A stretch of 64,000 nucleotides of DNA from Rhizobium sp. CF080 (GCF_000282095.2 NZ_AKKC02000004.1:992001-1056000); one strand, 5' to 3'; shown: positions 34,636 to 43,579, numbered from the stretch's first letter. A program made the numbers and translations. Notes: a model not told the origin generated them from the letters alone.

Positions 34636-36246
34636 GTGAGCAAAGTCAGGCGTTACACTATCGCGGCGGTTCCCATGGTTCTGCTGGCGGTTTCTTCGGC
34701 ATCCGGCCAAACATTCGTGAACCCGGATCAACCTAAGCCCGAATGCACAATTCAATTTCCTGATCTCGCGATTCCGGACGTCGGAAAGGACAGGCTCTGG
34801 CCGGGTTATCTCGCAGAATGGAAGATAGGCAAGATCTGCGTCGCCTTCACGCCTACAAGCCGATTGAAGCCGGCGGCCTACGTCGGCGACTATTACGTCG
34901 ATGAATTCACCGACGAAAGGATAAGGCAGCGCTGGCATGAGTGCCGCAAGGATCCTGCCTGCGCCGAGCGCGTCATGGCGGACGCCAAAAGGTTCATCAA
35001 GGCGGAGGAACCGGACACCGGGACGGTGGACACATTCGGCAAGATCGACCGCGAGAGTGCCGTCGACCTTGCGCAGATCAGGCGGCCGGCTTACTTTGGC
35101 AAGGCACCATTCAGCGAGCAGATCGCACAAGCAGATCCATCTTCCTATGTAGTGGAGTTCACTGCGCCACGGGACGGTTATGAGCGCACGCATCTCGGGC
35201 TGAACGACAGTATCAAGCTACGTGGCTGGTACATCCGCGGCGCAGGAGTTGGTGATGGAACCGGCAAGAAGATTCGCGCACTGATCATTGTCAACAATGG
35301 TGGCGGGAACGAAACGACGGCGCTTGGGCATCCGTGGTATCGGGCGGACGCAGCGACGGGTGACTATGTGTTCATTTCGGATCCGCCCAAAAGCGAGCAA
35401 TCGAGCATGGTCGGCTGGCGCCAGCACATTCACGCGTTTTACGCGGCGGGTTTTGATGTCCTTATCACCGACCGCCGTGGTAACGGCATCTCCGGCGGTC
35501 GTGAAGGTTACGATCTTGGCGAGCAGGCAACCGACACATTCCGGATGCTGGAGCAGCTTCAGAGCGGTCAGGGCCTGCGTATCGGTTCGGCCGACGGCAG
35601 GACACTTGAGGGCCGAGCTGCGGTCGATCTCCTGCTTGACGGCGCCAGCATCAAGGACCTGCCGGCGGTCGTGCTCGGATATTCGCGCGGTTCCTATGCG
35701 ACCCAGTGGTTCATGCATAAGAATTTTGTCGAGGACTGCGACGTGCGCGGCAAGAAGCCCACCTGCAAGCCCGCTGTCGGTCTCGCAAACATCAAGGGTG
35801 CCATTCTCTATGGCTTCAATGCCGGAAGCCTGGGTTACAGGGCGGCGGGCCACGACCTTCGCGAAGCTGCCTTACGCGAAGAGTTCAACATCACGCAATA
35901 TACGGATAGCTCCGCCCTCGCCAACATCAACAAGTGGCCAGCCCTACAGCTGATAAAGGGCAGTTACGATTATGTCGAGGCTCTCGAAGGTTCATGGGAT
36001 GCCTACCAGCGATTTCACGGGCTGAAGGATTTTTCCGTCTTCGCGGGCCAGCATATCTTACCGCATCATCACCCGGGCATGCTCGAATATAAGAGCCGAC
36101 GCATGGTGGCCTTCGCAACGGCAGCGGTGCTTGGCCGCGACAGAGTCGAGGGCAGCACCCAACCAAAGAATATAAGAGAGCTTGTCCGGTCGGTACCACA
36201 ATTTTGGGAAATGGATATCAATCGCGAAGGCTGGAAGCCGCTATAG
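34636..36246 (+). CDS. Exported alpha/beta hydrolase
   Basis: The 536-residue protein starts at GTG 34636 after GGAGGAGGATG. A signal peptide covers about residues 1-24 (VPMVLLAVSSASG). Alpha/beta-hydrolase elements are visible: NNGGG at 221-225 as oxyanion loop, DVLITDRRGNG, nucleophile elbow GYSRGS with S350, and a late HHHPGM histidine. Cysteine pairs near 101-109 and around 365-378 fit disulfides in the periplasm. I do not recognise a specific subfamily; the size and cysteines recall exported esterases of the tannase/feruloyl-esterase type without a firm match. It probably forms an operon with the preceding carboxylesterase. Confidence 0.75.
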   Translation: MSKVRRYTIAAVPMVLLAVSSASGQTFVNPDQPKPECTIQFPDLAIPDVGKDRLWPGYLAEWKIGKICVAFTPTSRLKPAAYVGDYYVDEFTDERIRQRWHECRKDPACAERVMADAKRFIKAEEPDTGTVDTFGKIDRESAVDLAQIRRPAYFGKAPFSEQIAQADPSSYVVEFTAPRDGYERTHLGLNDSIKLRGWYIRGAGVGDGTGKKIRALIIVNNGGGNETTALGHPWYRADAATGDYVFISDPPKSEQSSMVGWRQHIHAFYAAGFDVLITDRRGNGISGGREGYDLGEQATDTFRMLEQLQSGQGLRIGSADGRTLEGRAAVDLLLDGASIKDLPAVVLGYSRGSYATQWFMHKNFVEDCDVRGKKPTCKPAVGLANIKGAILYGFNAGSLGYRAAGHDLREAALREEFNITQYTDSSALANINKWPALQLIKGSYDYVEALEGSWDAYQRFHGLKDFSVFAGQHILPHHHPGMLEYKSRRMVAFATAAVLGRDRVEGSTQPKNIRELVRSVPQFWEMDINREGWKPL

Positions 36247-36286
36247 GTTGCGGCATCGGTATCTTCTCATGCAGTCTCACATTCGC

Positions 36287-36310
36287 CTCGCAGAGATCAA
36301 TCTCTGCGAG
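36287..36310 (+). terminator. Hairpin after the exported hydrolase genes
   Basis: Eleven-base perfect arms CTCGCAGAGAT (36287-36297) and ATCTCTGCGAG (36300-36310) lie 41 bases after the hydrolase stop. No T run follows. It marks the end of the esterase operon or the edge of inserted DNA next to the aldolase remnant. Confidence 0.55.
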
Positions 36311-36339
36311 GATTGGCGGTGACGCATGGTCGTGCGCGT

Positions 36340-36471
36340 TGCGCCGACGTCAACTCCCGCATCCAGCACTGGACCCATGCGCTGGCTCACGGCGGGCCGA
36401 TCGCAGCCCTTAGTTCCAAAGAAGGAGAGCTGGCAGACGGACCCAATCGAACCGCCGCCGTACGGTATTGG
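36340..36471 (+). pseudogene. C-terminal remnant of a class II aldolase-family gene
   Basis: About 44 codons encode CADVNSRIQHWTHALAHGGP, IAALSSKEGELADGPNRTAA and VRYW. This matches closely the C-terminal part of the intact class II aldolase encoded at 54511-55257 (VNARIQHWTNGLAPDGKIAA, LTPEEGELADEPNRTAGM). The zinc-binding domain and everything upstream are missing, and the reading frame before and after is unrelated. It is a relic, not a functional gene. It lies in the 353-base gap 36247-36599, which otherwise holds only the hairpin at 36287-36310 and the ribosome site of the next gene. Confidence 0.8.
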
Positions 36472-36599
36472 GTGTCGACAGTTCGGCTGCCAATCAAGAG
36501 CATAGCGATTTGACCTTCTAGATAACTAGCGTTCACGAGTACTTGTTGACCTCTCAGGGGAAAAGGCTTTCATTCGCTGCAAATTCTTGGGGAGGTGAA

Positions 36600-37430
36600 A
36601 TGGGAATTTTTGACGAGCGGAAGATCGATTGCCACGCTCATGTATTGGATCCGGTCCGTTTTCCCTATGCGCCGGATGCCGCCTACAAGCCGTCGGGCCA
36701 GGAGATCGGCACGACAGATCAATTCGTCGAAGTCCTGAAATGTTACGGTGTTCAGCATGTGCTGCTGGTGCAGCCGAATTCGGGTTATGGCCCCGACAAT
36801 AGCTGCATGCTGGATGCCATTCGGCGCCATCCGCAGATATTCAAAGGGATCGCGATCGTAGGCCTCAATGCAGATATTACCGAACTAACGGCGCTGAAAG
36901 CCCAGGGCGTTGTCGGCATCGCCTTCAACCCGACTTTCTACGGCAATGAATTCTATGTCAGCTCCCGGCCGCTGATGGAAAGGCTGGCCGAACTCGACAT
37001 GTTCGCGCAGATCCAGGTGCAGCACGATCAATTGACGATGTTCAAACCCTGGATCGAGGACGTTCCCGTCCGCGTCTTGATCGATCATTGTGGCCGGCCG
37101 ACGCCTGGCGAGGGATTGGGCCAGGCCGGGTTCGCGGCGCTGCTTGACCTTGCTCGCACCGGACGGGTTCACGTCAAGCTTTCCGGATATGCGAAGTTTG
37201 CCGAAACGCCCTTTCCGTTTCGGGATACATGGCCCTTTGTGCATGCACTTGTCGACGCATTCGGCCTTGACCGTTGCATGTGGGCTTCCGACTGGCCTTA
37301 TCTGCGGGCTACGGAGCGTCAGGACTACGGGCCGCTCCTGAGGCTGGTCGAAATCCTGTTCCCCGATCCCGTCGATCGCGACATATTGCTCTGGCAAGTA
37401 CCAAAGAGACTTTTCGGCTTCGGCGGTTGA
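36600..37430 (+). CDS. Amidohydrolase, 2-pyrone-4,6-dicarboxylate lactonase (LigI)-like
   Basis: The 276-residue amidohydrolase_2 family protein has the N-terminal motif KIDCHAHVLDP (H12 and H14), then FPYAPDAAYKPSG, LIDHCGRP and the late catalytic aspartate in WASDWPYL, a pattern shared with LigI-type lactonases. LigI opens 2-pyrone-4,6-dicarboxylate to 4-oxalomesaconate in protocatechuate 4,5-cleavage. ATG 36600 follows GGGGAGG; extra upstream codons are rejected. A LysR gene follows 33 bases later. No LigAB, LigC or LigJ gene is visible in the window, so the exact lactone substrate is uncertain. Confidence 0.8.
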   Translation: MGIFDERKIDCHAHVLDPVRFPYAPDAAYKPSGQEIGTTDQFVEVLKCYGVQHVLLVQPNSGYGPDNSCMLDAIRRHPQIFKGIAIVGLNADITELTALKAQGVVGIAFNPTFYGNEFYVSSRPLMERLAELDMFAQIQVQHDQLTMFKPWIEDVPVRVLIDHCGRPTPGEGLGQAGFAALLDLARTGRVHVKLSGYAKFAETPFPFRDTWPFVHALVDAFGLDRCMWASDWPYLRATERQDYGPLLRLVEILFPDPVDRDILLWQVPKRLFGFGG

Positions 37431-37463
37431 TCCGGCTGATCTGCCTAAGTCCGTAGGAAATCG

Positions 37464-38357
37464 ATGCTCACTCTTCGTCAAATCGAAATCATCCGCGCCA
37501 TCATGGTGACCGGCACGATCTCCGGGGCTGCAAAGCTCCTCAATATTTCTGCGCCGGGCATCAGTCGGCTGATGAAATATACCGAGGACATGGTCGGTGT
37601 GCCGCTCTTCAACCGCCGTCACGGGCGTTACGTGCCAACACCGGAGGCGCGCAACGTCTTTGACCTGCTCGACAATATCCACCGCAAGGTCGAGGATCTA
37701 CAGACCTCGATCGACCGGCTTGGCAGTGGCGAGGGGCGTGAATTGAGCTTCGCTTCGGTGCCGAGCATCGCCAACGTCATGGTGCCGCGGGCCGTGGAGC
37801 AAGTGAAGCGCCGGTTTCCGGACATCAAACTCGAGATCGATATACTGAAAATCGAGCAGTCGATTGACTATCTCCTGCTGGGACGCGGCGAACTCGTCGC
37901 TATCAGTTCCCGCTTCGATCACTCGATCATCGATTTCGCGCCTCTGGCGACGGGACGTCTGGTCTGCATCGTGCCCCCGTCGAGCGAGCTGGCGGCCAAG
38001 ACATCGATACGCCCATGGGAAATCGCCAGCCACATGCTGATCGGGATCGATCCCAACGATCCTTATGGCCGGATCATGACGGAAATCTTCCGCCGAGAGC
38101 AGCTCTCTTACAGCATGAATATCAAAACCCGCTTTGGTACCACCGTCTGCAGCCTGGTTGCCGCGGGGCTTGGCATAGCGGTGATCGACGAATTCACCGT
38201 GGCCCACGGAATGCTGCCGGGTGTGAAAGTCCTGGAGATCGAAGCTGAGACGACCTTCCACACCTACGCGGCGTATCGCAACGACACGCCGCTTTCGGTC
38301 TATGCGGAGGCGCTCATCGAGCTTTTGCGGGCGGAGATGAAAGCGACCTCAGCTTGA
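37464..38357 (+). CDS. LysR-family transcriptional regulator
   Basis: The 297-residue protein has HTH MLTLRQIEIIRAIMVTGTIS and GAAKLLNISAPGISRLMKYT, then VPLFNRRHGRYVPTPEA, a pattern close to the NocR/OccR-like LysR branch common in rhizobia and agrobacteria. The effector domain is complete. It lies just after the LigI-like gene on the same strand and upstream of the shikimate/dehydroshikimate genes, so it probably controls that operon. The 187-base gap to the next gene contains TTTTGGTAT at 38410-38418, a half match to the GntR-type palindromes elsewhere in the window. Confidence 0.9.
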   Translation: MLTLRQIEIIRAIMVTGTISGAAKLLNISAPGISRLMKYTEDMVGVPLFNRRHGRYVPTPEARNVFDLLDNIHRKVEDLQTSIDRLGSGEGRELSFASVPSIANVMVPRAVEQVKRRFPDIKLEIDILKIEQSIDYLLLGRGELVAISSRFDHSIIDFAPLATGRLVCIVPPSSELAAKTSIRPWEIASHMLIGIDPNDPYGRIMTEIFRREQLSYSMNIKTRFGTTVCSLVAAGLGIAVIDEFTVAHGMLPGVKVLEIEAETTFHTYAAYRNDTPLSVYAEALIELLRAEMKATSA

Positions 38358-38544
38358 TCCCTTCGTAACCTAGCCTCAAAAATTAACATCATGTTATCGA
38401 GGGCACGAATTTTGGTATTTGCGTTTTCTTTTCGCCCAAGCGAAGACTTCTCCATTCGATGACACGCGGATGACAGGCTTGGGAGGCCTGACGTCAATCC
38501 TTAAGGCAGGCGCGTGCCTCGTACGGGAGGAGTTCAAGAAGCCA

Positions 38545-39426
38545 ATGGCGCCGAACAAGCGAAAACCCGTCGTGACGGGTAAGACCATTGTTGTGCCTTT
38601 GATCGGCCATCCGGTCGAGCAGGTGAAGTCGCCTGGCCCAATGAACCAGTGGTTTGGCGAAAATGACGTCGATGCCGTGATCGTGCCGATGGATATCCGC
38701 CCCGAACGCGTGACGAGCTTTTTCGACGTATTGCGCGCCATGGAAAACTGTGCCGGCTGCTCGGTGACAATGCCGCACAAGCAGGCCGCGTTTGTCGCTT
38801 CGGATGAAGTCACGGAGCGAGCGCGGCGCGCCAAGGCGGTCAATACGATCCGCCGCTCGCCATCCGGCCGGCTGATCGGCGATATGACAGATGGGATGGC
38901 CTTCATCGCAGCGCTTTTAAGCCATGGGGTTTCGGCACGGGGCTGCAATGTGCTCCTCGTTGGTGCCGGCGGCGCGGGAACCGCGATTGCCTTCGAGCTT
39001 GCGACGGAAGGCGCGGCGTCGCTCATCATCCTTGAGCGCGACCAGATGCGCCAGCGGGCGCTGATCGCAGAACTCTCCGGCCTATATCCGGACATGTCGG
39101 TGTTCGACCAGGTCCAGCCGGGCATGGTGATCGATATCGCCGTCAATGCCTCGCCGCTCGGAATGAATGCGACCGATCCGCTGCCATACCCGATCGAGCG
39201 CCTGAAGCAGGTCCGGATCGTCGCCGATGCGGTCACCAAGCCGGTCGTCACGCCCTGGCTCGTCGAGGCCGAGAAACACGGGTTGAAAGTGCAGAACGGC
39301 GAAGAAATGGCCGTTGCTCAGTTGCCGATCCAGCTGACCTATCTCCGCTTCATGGCTCCGGCCAAGGCCAATGGCGGTCGCAAAACTACAGTCGAGCCTT
39401 CTGCGACCCGCGAGGATGCCCGATGA
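38545..39426 (+). CDS. Shikimate/quinate dehydrogenase-like protein, divergent
   Basis: The 293-residue AroE-fold protein has VTMPHKQAA with the catalytic lysine, VNTIRR, GDMTDGMAF with the catalytic aspartate, and NAD(P) loop GAGGAGTA. The substrate-binding segment reads GHPVEQVKSP where canonical enzymes have HSxSP, so one of the two carboxylate-binding serines is valine. That suggests altered specificity, for example quinate or another cyclic hydroxy acid, but this is inference. ATG 38545 is the first start consistent with the family N terminus; GGAGGAG lies rather far upstream. The stop overlaps the next gene's start region by four bases (ATGA). Confidence 0.85.
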   Translation: MAPNKRKPVVTGKTIVVPLIGHPVEQVKSPGPMNQWFGENDVDAVIVPMDIRPERVTSFFDVLRAMENCAGCSVTMPHKQAAFVASDEVTERARRAKAVNTIRRSPSGRLIGDMTDGMAFIAALLSHGVSARGCNVLLVGAGGAGTAIAFELATEGAASLIILERDQMRQRALIAELSGLYPDMSVFDQVQPGMVIDIAVNASPLGMNATDPLPYPIERLKQVRIVADAVTKPVVTPWLVEAEKHGLKVQNGEEMAVAQLPIQLTYLRFMAPAKANGGRKTTVEPSATREDAR

Positions 39427-41315
39427 GGACGTCGATCGCGACGGTTTCGATCAGCGGCGACCTTCGCGAGAAGCTCGAAGCGATCTCGGCTGCCGGGTTC
39501 GATGGCGTCGAGATTTTCGAGAACGATTTCCTGACTTTCGATGCCTCCCCGCGCGAGATCGGCAGAATGGTGCGCGATGCCGGCCTGGAAATCACATTGT
39601 TCCAGCCTTTCCGTGATTTTGAAGGCATGCCGGAGCCGCAGCGCTCGCGCGCCTTCGACCGTGCTGAGCGTAAATTCGACGTGATGCAGGAACTCGGCAC
39701 CGAGCTGATGCTGGTCTGCTCCAATGTTTCGACCGTGGCGCTTGGCGGTATCGACAGGGCGGCGGCGGATTTCCGGGACTTGGGAGAACGTGCCGCCAAG
39801 CGAGGCATCCGCGTCGGATACGAGGCGCTTGCCTGGGGGCGCCATATCAACGACCACCGGGATGCCTGGGAAATCGTTTGCAGGGCGGACCATCCGAATA
39901 TCGGCCTGATCCTTGATTCCTTTCACACGCTGGCGCGCAAAATCGACGTGAATTCCATCCGCTCGATCCCGGGAGATCGCATCTTCATCGTGCAGCTTGC
40001 CGATGCACCAATGATCAACATGGACCTCCTCTACCTCAGCCGCCATTTCCGCAACATGCCGGGAGAGGGCGATCTGCCGGTGGTCGATTTCATGCGGGCG
40101 GTGGTCGCGACTGGCTACAATGGCCCGCTGTCGCTCGAAATCTTCAACGATCAGTTCCGCGGCGGCTCGCCGAAGCTGATCTCGATGGATGGCCACAGGT
40201 CGCTGATCGACCTGATGGACCGCGTCGCGAGCGCCGAACCGTCCGCCGTCGGTACGCTGTCGAAAATCCCACAGCGCAGCCGGGCAAAGGGCGTCGAGTT
40301 CATCGAATTCGCAACCGGCCAGCAGGAGGCGGATGCGCTCGCGGCGTTTCTGCGCGTCCTGGGCTTCCGCGCCGTGGCCCGCCACAAGTCGAAGGCGGTT
40401 ACACTGTTTCGCGAGGGTGGCATCAATATCCTGCTGAACACGGAGATGAAGGGCTTCGCCCATTCCTCTTTCGCCGTTCATGGAACGTCGGCCTATGCCG
40501 TCTGCCTGAAGGTGGACGATGCAGCTTCGGCCCTCGAAAGGGCGCGGGCGCTCGGGGCGGAGCCGTTTGAGCAGGCGGTTGCCCCGGGCGAGCTGACGAT
40601 ACCGGCGATCCGCGGCGTGGGCGGCGGGCTTCTCTATTTCATCGACGACAAAAGCGAACTTCGCGATGTCTGGGATGTGGATTTTGAGCCGCTAGCCGAT
40701 GACACGGCGCCTGCCGACGCCGGCCTGACGCGGATCGACCACATCGCCCAGACCATGCAGGCCGAAGAGCTGCCCTCCTGGCTGCTCTTCTACATGTCGA
40801 TCTTCGACGTCACGAAGACGCCGCTCATCGATATCGTCGATCCTGCCGGGCTGGTTCGCAGCCAAGTGGTCGAAAGCGAGGACGGCGCGTTCCGGATTAC
40901 CATGAACGGTGCCGAAAACCGCAGGACGCTTGCCGGCCATTTCATTGCCGAGCGCTTTGGCTCGAGCATCCAACACCTCGCCTTTGCGACCGACGATATC
41001 TTCGCGACGGCGGAGGCGCTCAAGGCAAACGGCTTTGCACCGCTCCGCATCCCCCTCAACTATTACGACGATGTGGAAGCGAGATTCGGCCTCGATCCGT
41101 CCTTTGCCGATCGGCTGCGGGAACACGACATTCTTTATGATCGGGACGAGCTGGGAGAATATTTCCAGCTCTACAGCCCGATCTTTGCCGAGGGCTTCTT
41201 CTTCGAAATCCTCGAACGTCGCAGCGGCTACAGGGGATATGGCGCGCCGAATGCGCCTTTCCGGATCGCTGCCCAGAAGCGTCATCTGAGACCGGAGGGT
41301 ATGCCAAGTGCATAA
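39423..41315 (+). CDS. quiC: 3-Dehydroshikimate dehydratase fused to HPPD-like domain (QuiC type)
   Basis: The protein has 630 residues. Residues 1 to about 275 form a TIM barrel whose putative metal ligands E134, D165, Q191 and E239 match those I recall for Pseudomonas QuiC1; this part converts 3-dehydroshikimate to protocatechuate. Residues about 290-605 form two VOC modules like 4-hydroxyphenylpyruvate dioxygenase, with an intact-looking iron triad H440 (IDHIA), H518 (IQHLAF) and E595 (FFFEIL). In Pseudomonas the C-terminal domain's own activity is not established as far as I know. It overlaps the preceding dehydrogenase gene and is followed by a canonical shikimate dehydrogenase, completing shikimate to protocatechuate. 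Confidence 0.9.
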   Translation: MRTSIATVSISGDLREKLEAISAAGFDGVEIFENDFLTFDASPREIGRMVRDAGLEITLFQPFRDFEGMPEPQRSRAFDRAERKFDVMQELGTELMLVCSNVSTVALGGIDRAAADFRDLGERAAKRGIRVGYEALAWGRHINDHRDAWEIVCRADHPNIGLILDSFHTLARKIDVNSIRSIPGDRIFIVQLADAPMINMDLLYLSRHFRNMPGEGDLPVVDFMRAVVATGYNGPLSLEIFNDQFRGGSPKLISMDGHRSLIDLMDRVASAEPSAVGTLSKIPQRSRAKGVEFIEFATGQQEADALAAFLRVLGFRAVARHKSKAVTLFREGGINILLNTEMKGFAHSSFAVHGTSAYAVCLKVDDAASALERARALGAEPFEQAVAPGELTIPAIRGVGGGLLYFIDDKSELRDVWDVDFEPLADDTAPADAGLTRIDHIAQTMQAEELPSWLLFYMSIFDVTKTPLIDIVDPAGLVRSQVVESEDGAFRITMNGAENRRTLAGHFIAERFGSSIQHLAFATDDIFATAEALKANGFAPLRIPLNYYDDVEARFGLDPSFADRLREHDILYDRDELGEYFQLYSPIFAEGFFFEILERRSGYRGYGAPNAPFRIAAQKRHLRPEGMPSA

Positions 41316-41394
41316 GCATTCCTCCACCGCTAAAGCAATCCAATCGTTGTCCGCCGTTTGGCGGGCGTGCTGATGTCCAAGGAGTAGAAGAAGT

Positions 41395-42240
41395 ATGGTA
41401 TCGAAACGCGCTTTCGTCATGGGCCACCCCATCGCGCATTCCCGCTCGCCGATGCTGCACGGTTATTGGCTGAAGCGTTACGGGCTCGAAGGGAGCTATG
41501 AGCGTCTCGATATCCCACCGCAGGAAATCGATGCCTTCTTCGCGGGCTTCCGCGATGCCGGTTGGATCGGTGGCAATGTTACCGTACCGCACAAAACCGC
41601 CGTCATCCCGCATCTCGATAGCATTGACGACGCCGCCACGAAGATGGGCGCTGTCAACACGATCTGGTGGCAGGACGGCAAGCTGCTTGGCGGCAATACC
41701 GATGCGATCGGCTTTCTCGGTAACATCGATGAACTGGTGCCGGGCTGGGAGGCAGGCACGAAGAAAGCCGTCATCTTCGGCGCGGGCGGCGCAACCCGCG
41801 CGGCGGCTTATGGCCTGCAGAGCCGGGGTCTCCAAGTTGCGCTGTGCAACAGGACGCTGTCCAAGGCTCAGGCGCTTGCGGATCATTTTGGCGCGGGTGT
41901 CGGCGCTCACAAAATGGATGAACTCGGCGACCTGCTTGCCGATTGCGACCTGCTCGTCAACGCGACGAGCCTTGGCATGATCGGCCAGCCGCCGCTCGAT
42001 ATCGATCTGTCGCCACTCAAGAAGGACGCTATCGTCTACGACGTTGTCTATGTCCCGCTGGAGACGCAGATCCTGAAGACTGCGCGCGAGAGGGGGCATC
42101 GGACGGTCGATGGCCTCGGCATGCTGCTGCATCAGGCGGTGGTCGGGTTCGAACGATGGTTCAAGCATAAACCGGACGTGACAACGGAACTGCGCCAGAT
42201 TCTGATCGACGACATCAGGGCGAAGACACCGGGAGCATAG
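41395..42240 (+). CDS. aroE: Shikimate dehydrogenase, canonical type
   Basis: The 281-residue AroE protein keeps all expected residues: MGHPIAHSRSPMLHGYW with both shikimate-binding serines, NVTVPHKTAV with catalytic lysine, AVNTIWW, GGNTDAIGF with catalytic aspartate, NADP loop GAGGATRAA, CNRT and the C-terminal GLGMLLHQA. In biosynthesis AroE reduces 3-dehydroshikimate; here the neighbours suggest catabolic oxidation of shikimate to feed the dehydratase. It lies 79 bases after the quiC-like gene and before the Liv-type transporter. It is probably a catabolic paralogue, with the housekeeping aroE elsewhere. Confidence 0.92.
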   Translation: MVSKRAFVMGHPIAHSRSPMLHGYWLKRYGLEGSYERLDIPPQEIDAFFAGFRDAGWIGGNVTVPHKTAVIPHLDSIDDAATKMGAVNTIWWQDGKLLGGNTDAIGFLGNIDELVPGWEAGTKKAVIFGAGGATRAAAYGLQSRGLQVALCNRTLSKAQALADHFGAGVGAHKMDELGDLLADCDLLVNATSLGMIGQPPLDIDLSPLKKDAIVYDVVYVPLETQILKTARERGHRTVDGLGMLLHQAVVGFERWFKHKPDVTTELRQILIDDIRAKTPGA

Positions 42241-42252
42241 AAGTTGGACTTT

Positions 42253-42274
42253 TCGGGCGGCAATTTCCGCCCGA
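42253..42274 (+). promoter_or_regulatory. Hairpin between aroE-like gene and Liv-type transporter operon
   Basis: Perfect eight-base arms TCGGGCGG (42253-42260) and CCGCCCGA (42267-42274) with a six-base loop lie 12 bases after the aroE-like stop, without a following T tract. It may be a weak terminator or a processing site between enzyme and transporter genes. The remaining 150 bases up to 42430 are GC-rich and hold only the GGGAGG ribosome site. Confidence 0.5.
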
Positions 42275-42430
42275 TGGGGGCGGGGGATCCGCCTTCGGGA
42301 AGGCTGCAGAAGAGGCCGGATTGGGAGCCGCCCCCTCTGCAGATCGAAATGGTTCCGGGCGGCCGATGCCGGGCGGGACATGGGAGGAATTCATTGCCGG
42401 CTGAACCCGGAGATCTTTGGGAGGATGAAG

Positions 42431-43579
42431 ATGAAACGACTTAACCTTATCGCCGCGGCCGCGCTCACCATCATGGCGACCGCCACTGCGATGCCAACCG
42501 GCCTGCGTGCCGCCGACACGGTATCGCTGCCTTGCGTTTGCGAGCTTTCCGGCGCCGGTGCCGTATCAGGCACGAACTATCGCGACGGTGCCAAGATGGC
42601 GGCGGAGGAGATCAACGCCGCAGGCGGAATTCTCGGCAAGAAAATCGTAATGACCGACTACGACACGCAGTCGGATGCCCAGACCTCGCGCGCTCTGGTA
42701 CAGAAGGCGATCGACGCCGAAGCCTATGCCATTATCGGCACGGTCTATTCCGGCTCGACCATCGTCAACATGCTGGTCGCCCAGCAGAATGGCGTGCCGC
42801 AGTTCACCGGCTCGGAAGCGCCGAACGTCACGCGCCAGGGTAACCCTTATATCTTTGCCACCTCATCCAGTTCGGCCAAGGGCGTTCCGGGCCTTACCCC
42901 GTATTTCAAGGATACGCTGAAAGCCAAGAAGATCGGCGTTGCCTGGGTGAACAACGAGTTCGGCAAAGGCGGCCACGACGTTTTCGTCAATGAAATGAAG
43001 GGTGCCGGGATCACTGTCGTCGCCGACGTGCCATCCGAACAGGGGCAGGCCGATTTCGCGGCCGACGTCTCGAAGATCAAGGAGTCCGGCGCAGAAGCCG
43101 TCTTCGTCTACCTGAACGAGGAAGAAGCTGCCCGCTTCCTGAAGGAAGCCAAGAAGCAGGGCCTCAAGGCTCCGCTCGTCGGCGAAGTCACGCTCACCAG
43201 TCAGAAGGTCATCGATCTTGCCGGCGATGCGGCGAACGGCGCCTATGCGCATGTCGGTATCACCGTCGGAGCTAATGTCCCGGCCGTCCAGGAATTCGGC
43301 AAGAAGTTCAAGCAGAAGTACAGCCGCGACACCGACCATAACGGCCTCAAGGGCTATATCGCCGTCTACGCGGTCAAATACGTCACGGAAATGAACGGTT
43401 CGCTCGATCAGGAAGCGCTCGCTAAAAAGCTGCACGGACTGACGCTCGATGTCGCCAAATATCCGGGCATGCTGCTGACGACCTCCTGGGACAAGACCGG
43501 CGAGATGTCGCGCGAGAGCTTCATGACGCAAGTCGTCGACGGCAAGCAGAAGGTTATCGGTACCGTTCCGGCAAACTGA
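42431..43579 (+). CDS. Branched-chain-amino-acid-type ABC transporter substrate-binding protein
   Basis: The 382-residue protein has a signal peptide (MKRLNLIAAAALTIMATATA, cleavage near RAA at 28). The Peripla_BP_6 fold is visible (CVCELSGAGAVSGTNYRDGA, AAEEINAAGGILGKKI, GTVYSGSTIVNMLVAQQNGV). Of two ATGs, 42431 is preferred because GGGAGG lies six bases upstream, whereas 42425 abuts it. Liv-type binding proteins in catabolic clusters often bind aromatic or alicyclic acids rather than amino acids. The adjacency to the shikimate/dehydroshikimate genes suggests shikimate, quinate or a related acid as ligand, which is inference. Confidence 0.9.
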   Translation: MKRLNLIAAAALTIMATATAMPTGLRAADTVSLPCVCELSGAGAVSGTNYRDGAKMAAEEINAAGGILGKKIVMTDYDTQSDAQTSRALVQKAIDAEAYAIIGTVYSGSTIVNMLVAQQNGVPQFTGSEAPNVTRQGNPYIFATSSSSAKGVPGLTPYFKDTLKAKKIGVAWVNNEFGKGGHDVFVNEMKGAGITVVADVPSEQGQADFAADVSKIKESGAEAVFVYLNEEEAARFLKEAKKQGLKAPLVGEVTLTSQKVIDLAGDAANGAYAHVGITVGANVPAVQEFGKKFKQKYSRDTDHNGLKGYIAVYAVKYVTEMNGSLDQEALAKKLHGLTLDVAKYPGMLLTTSWDKTGEMSRESFMTQVVDGKQKVIGTVPAN

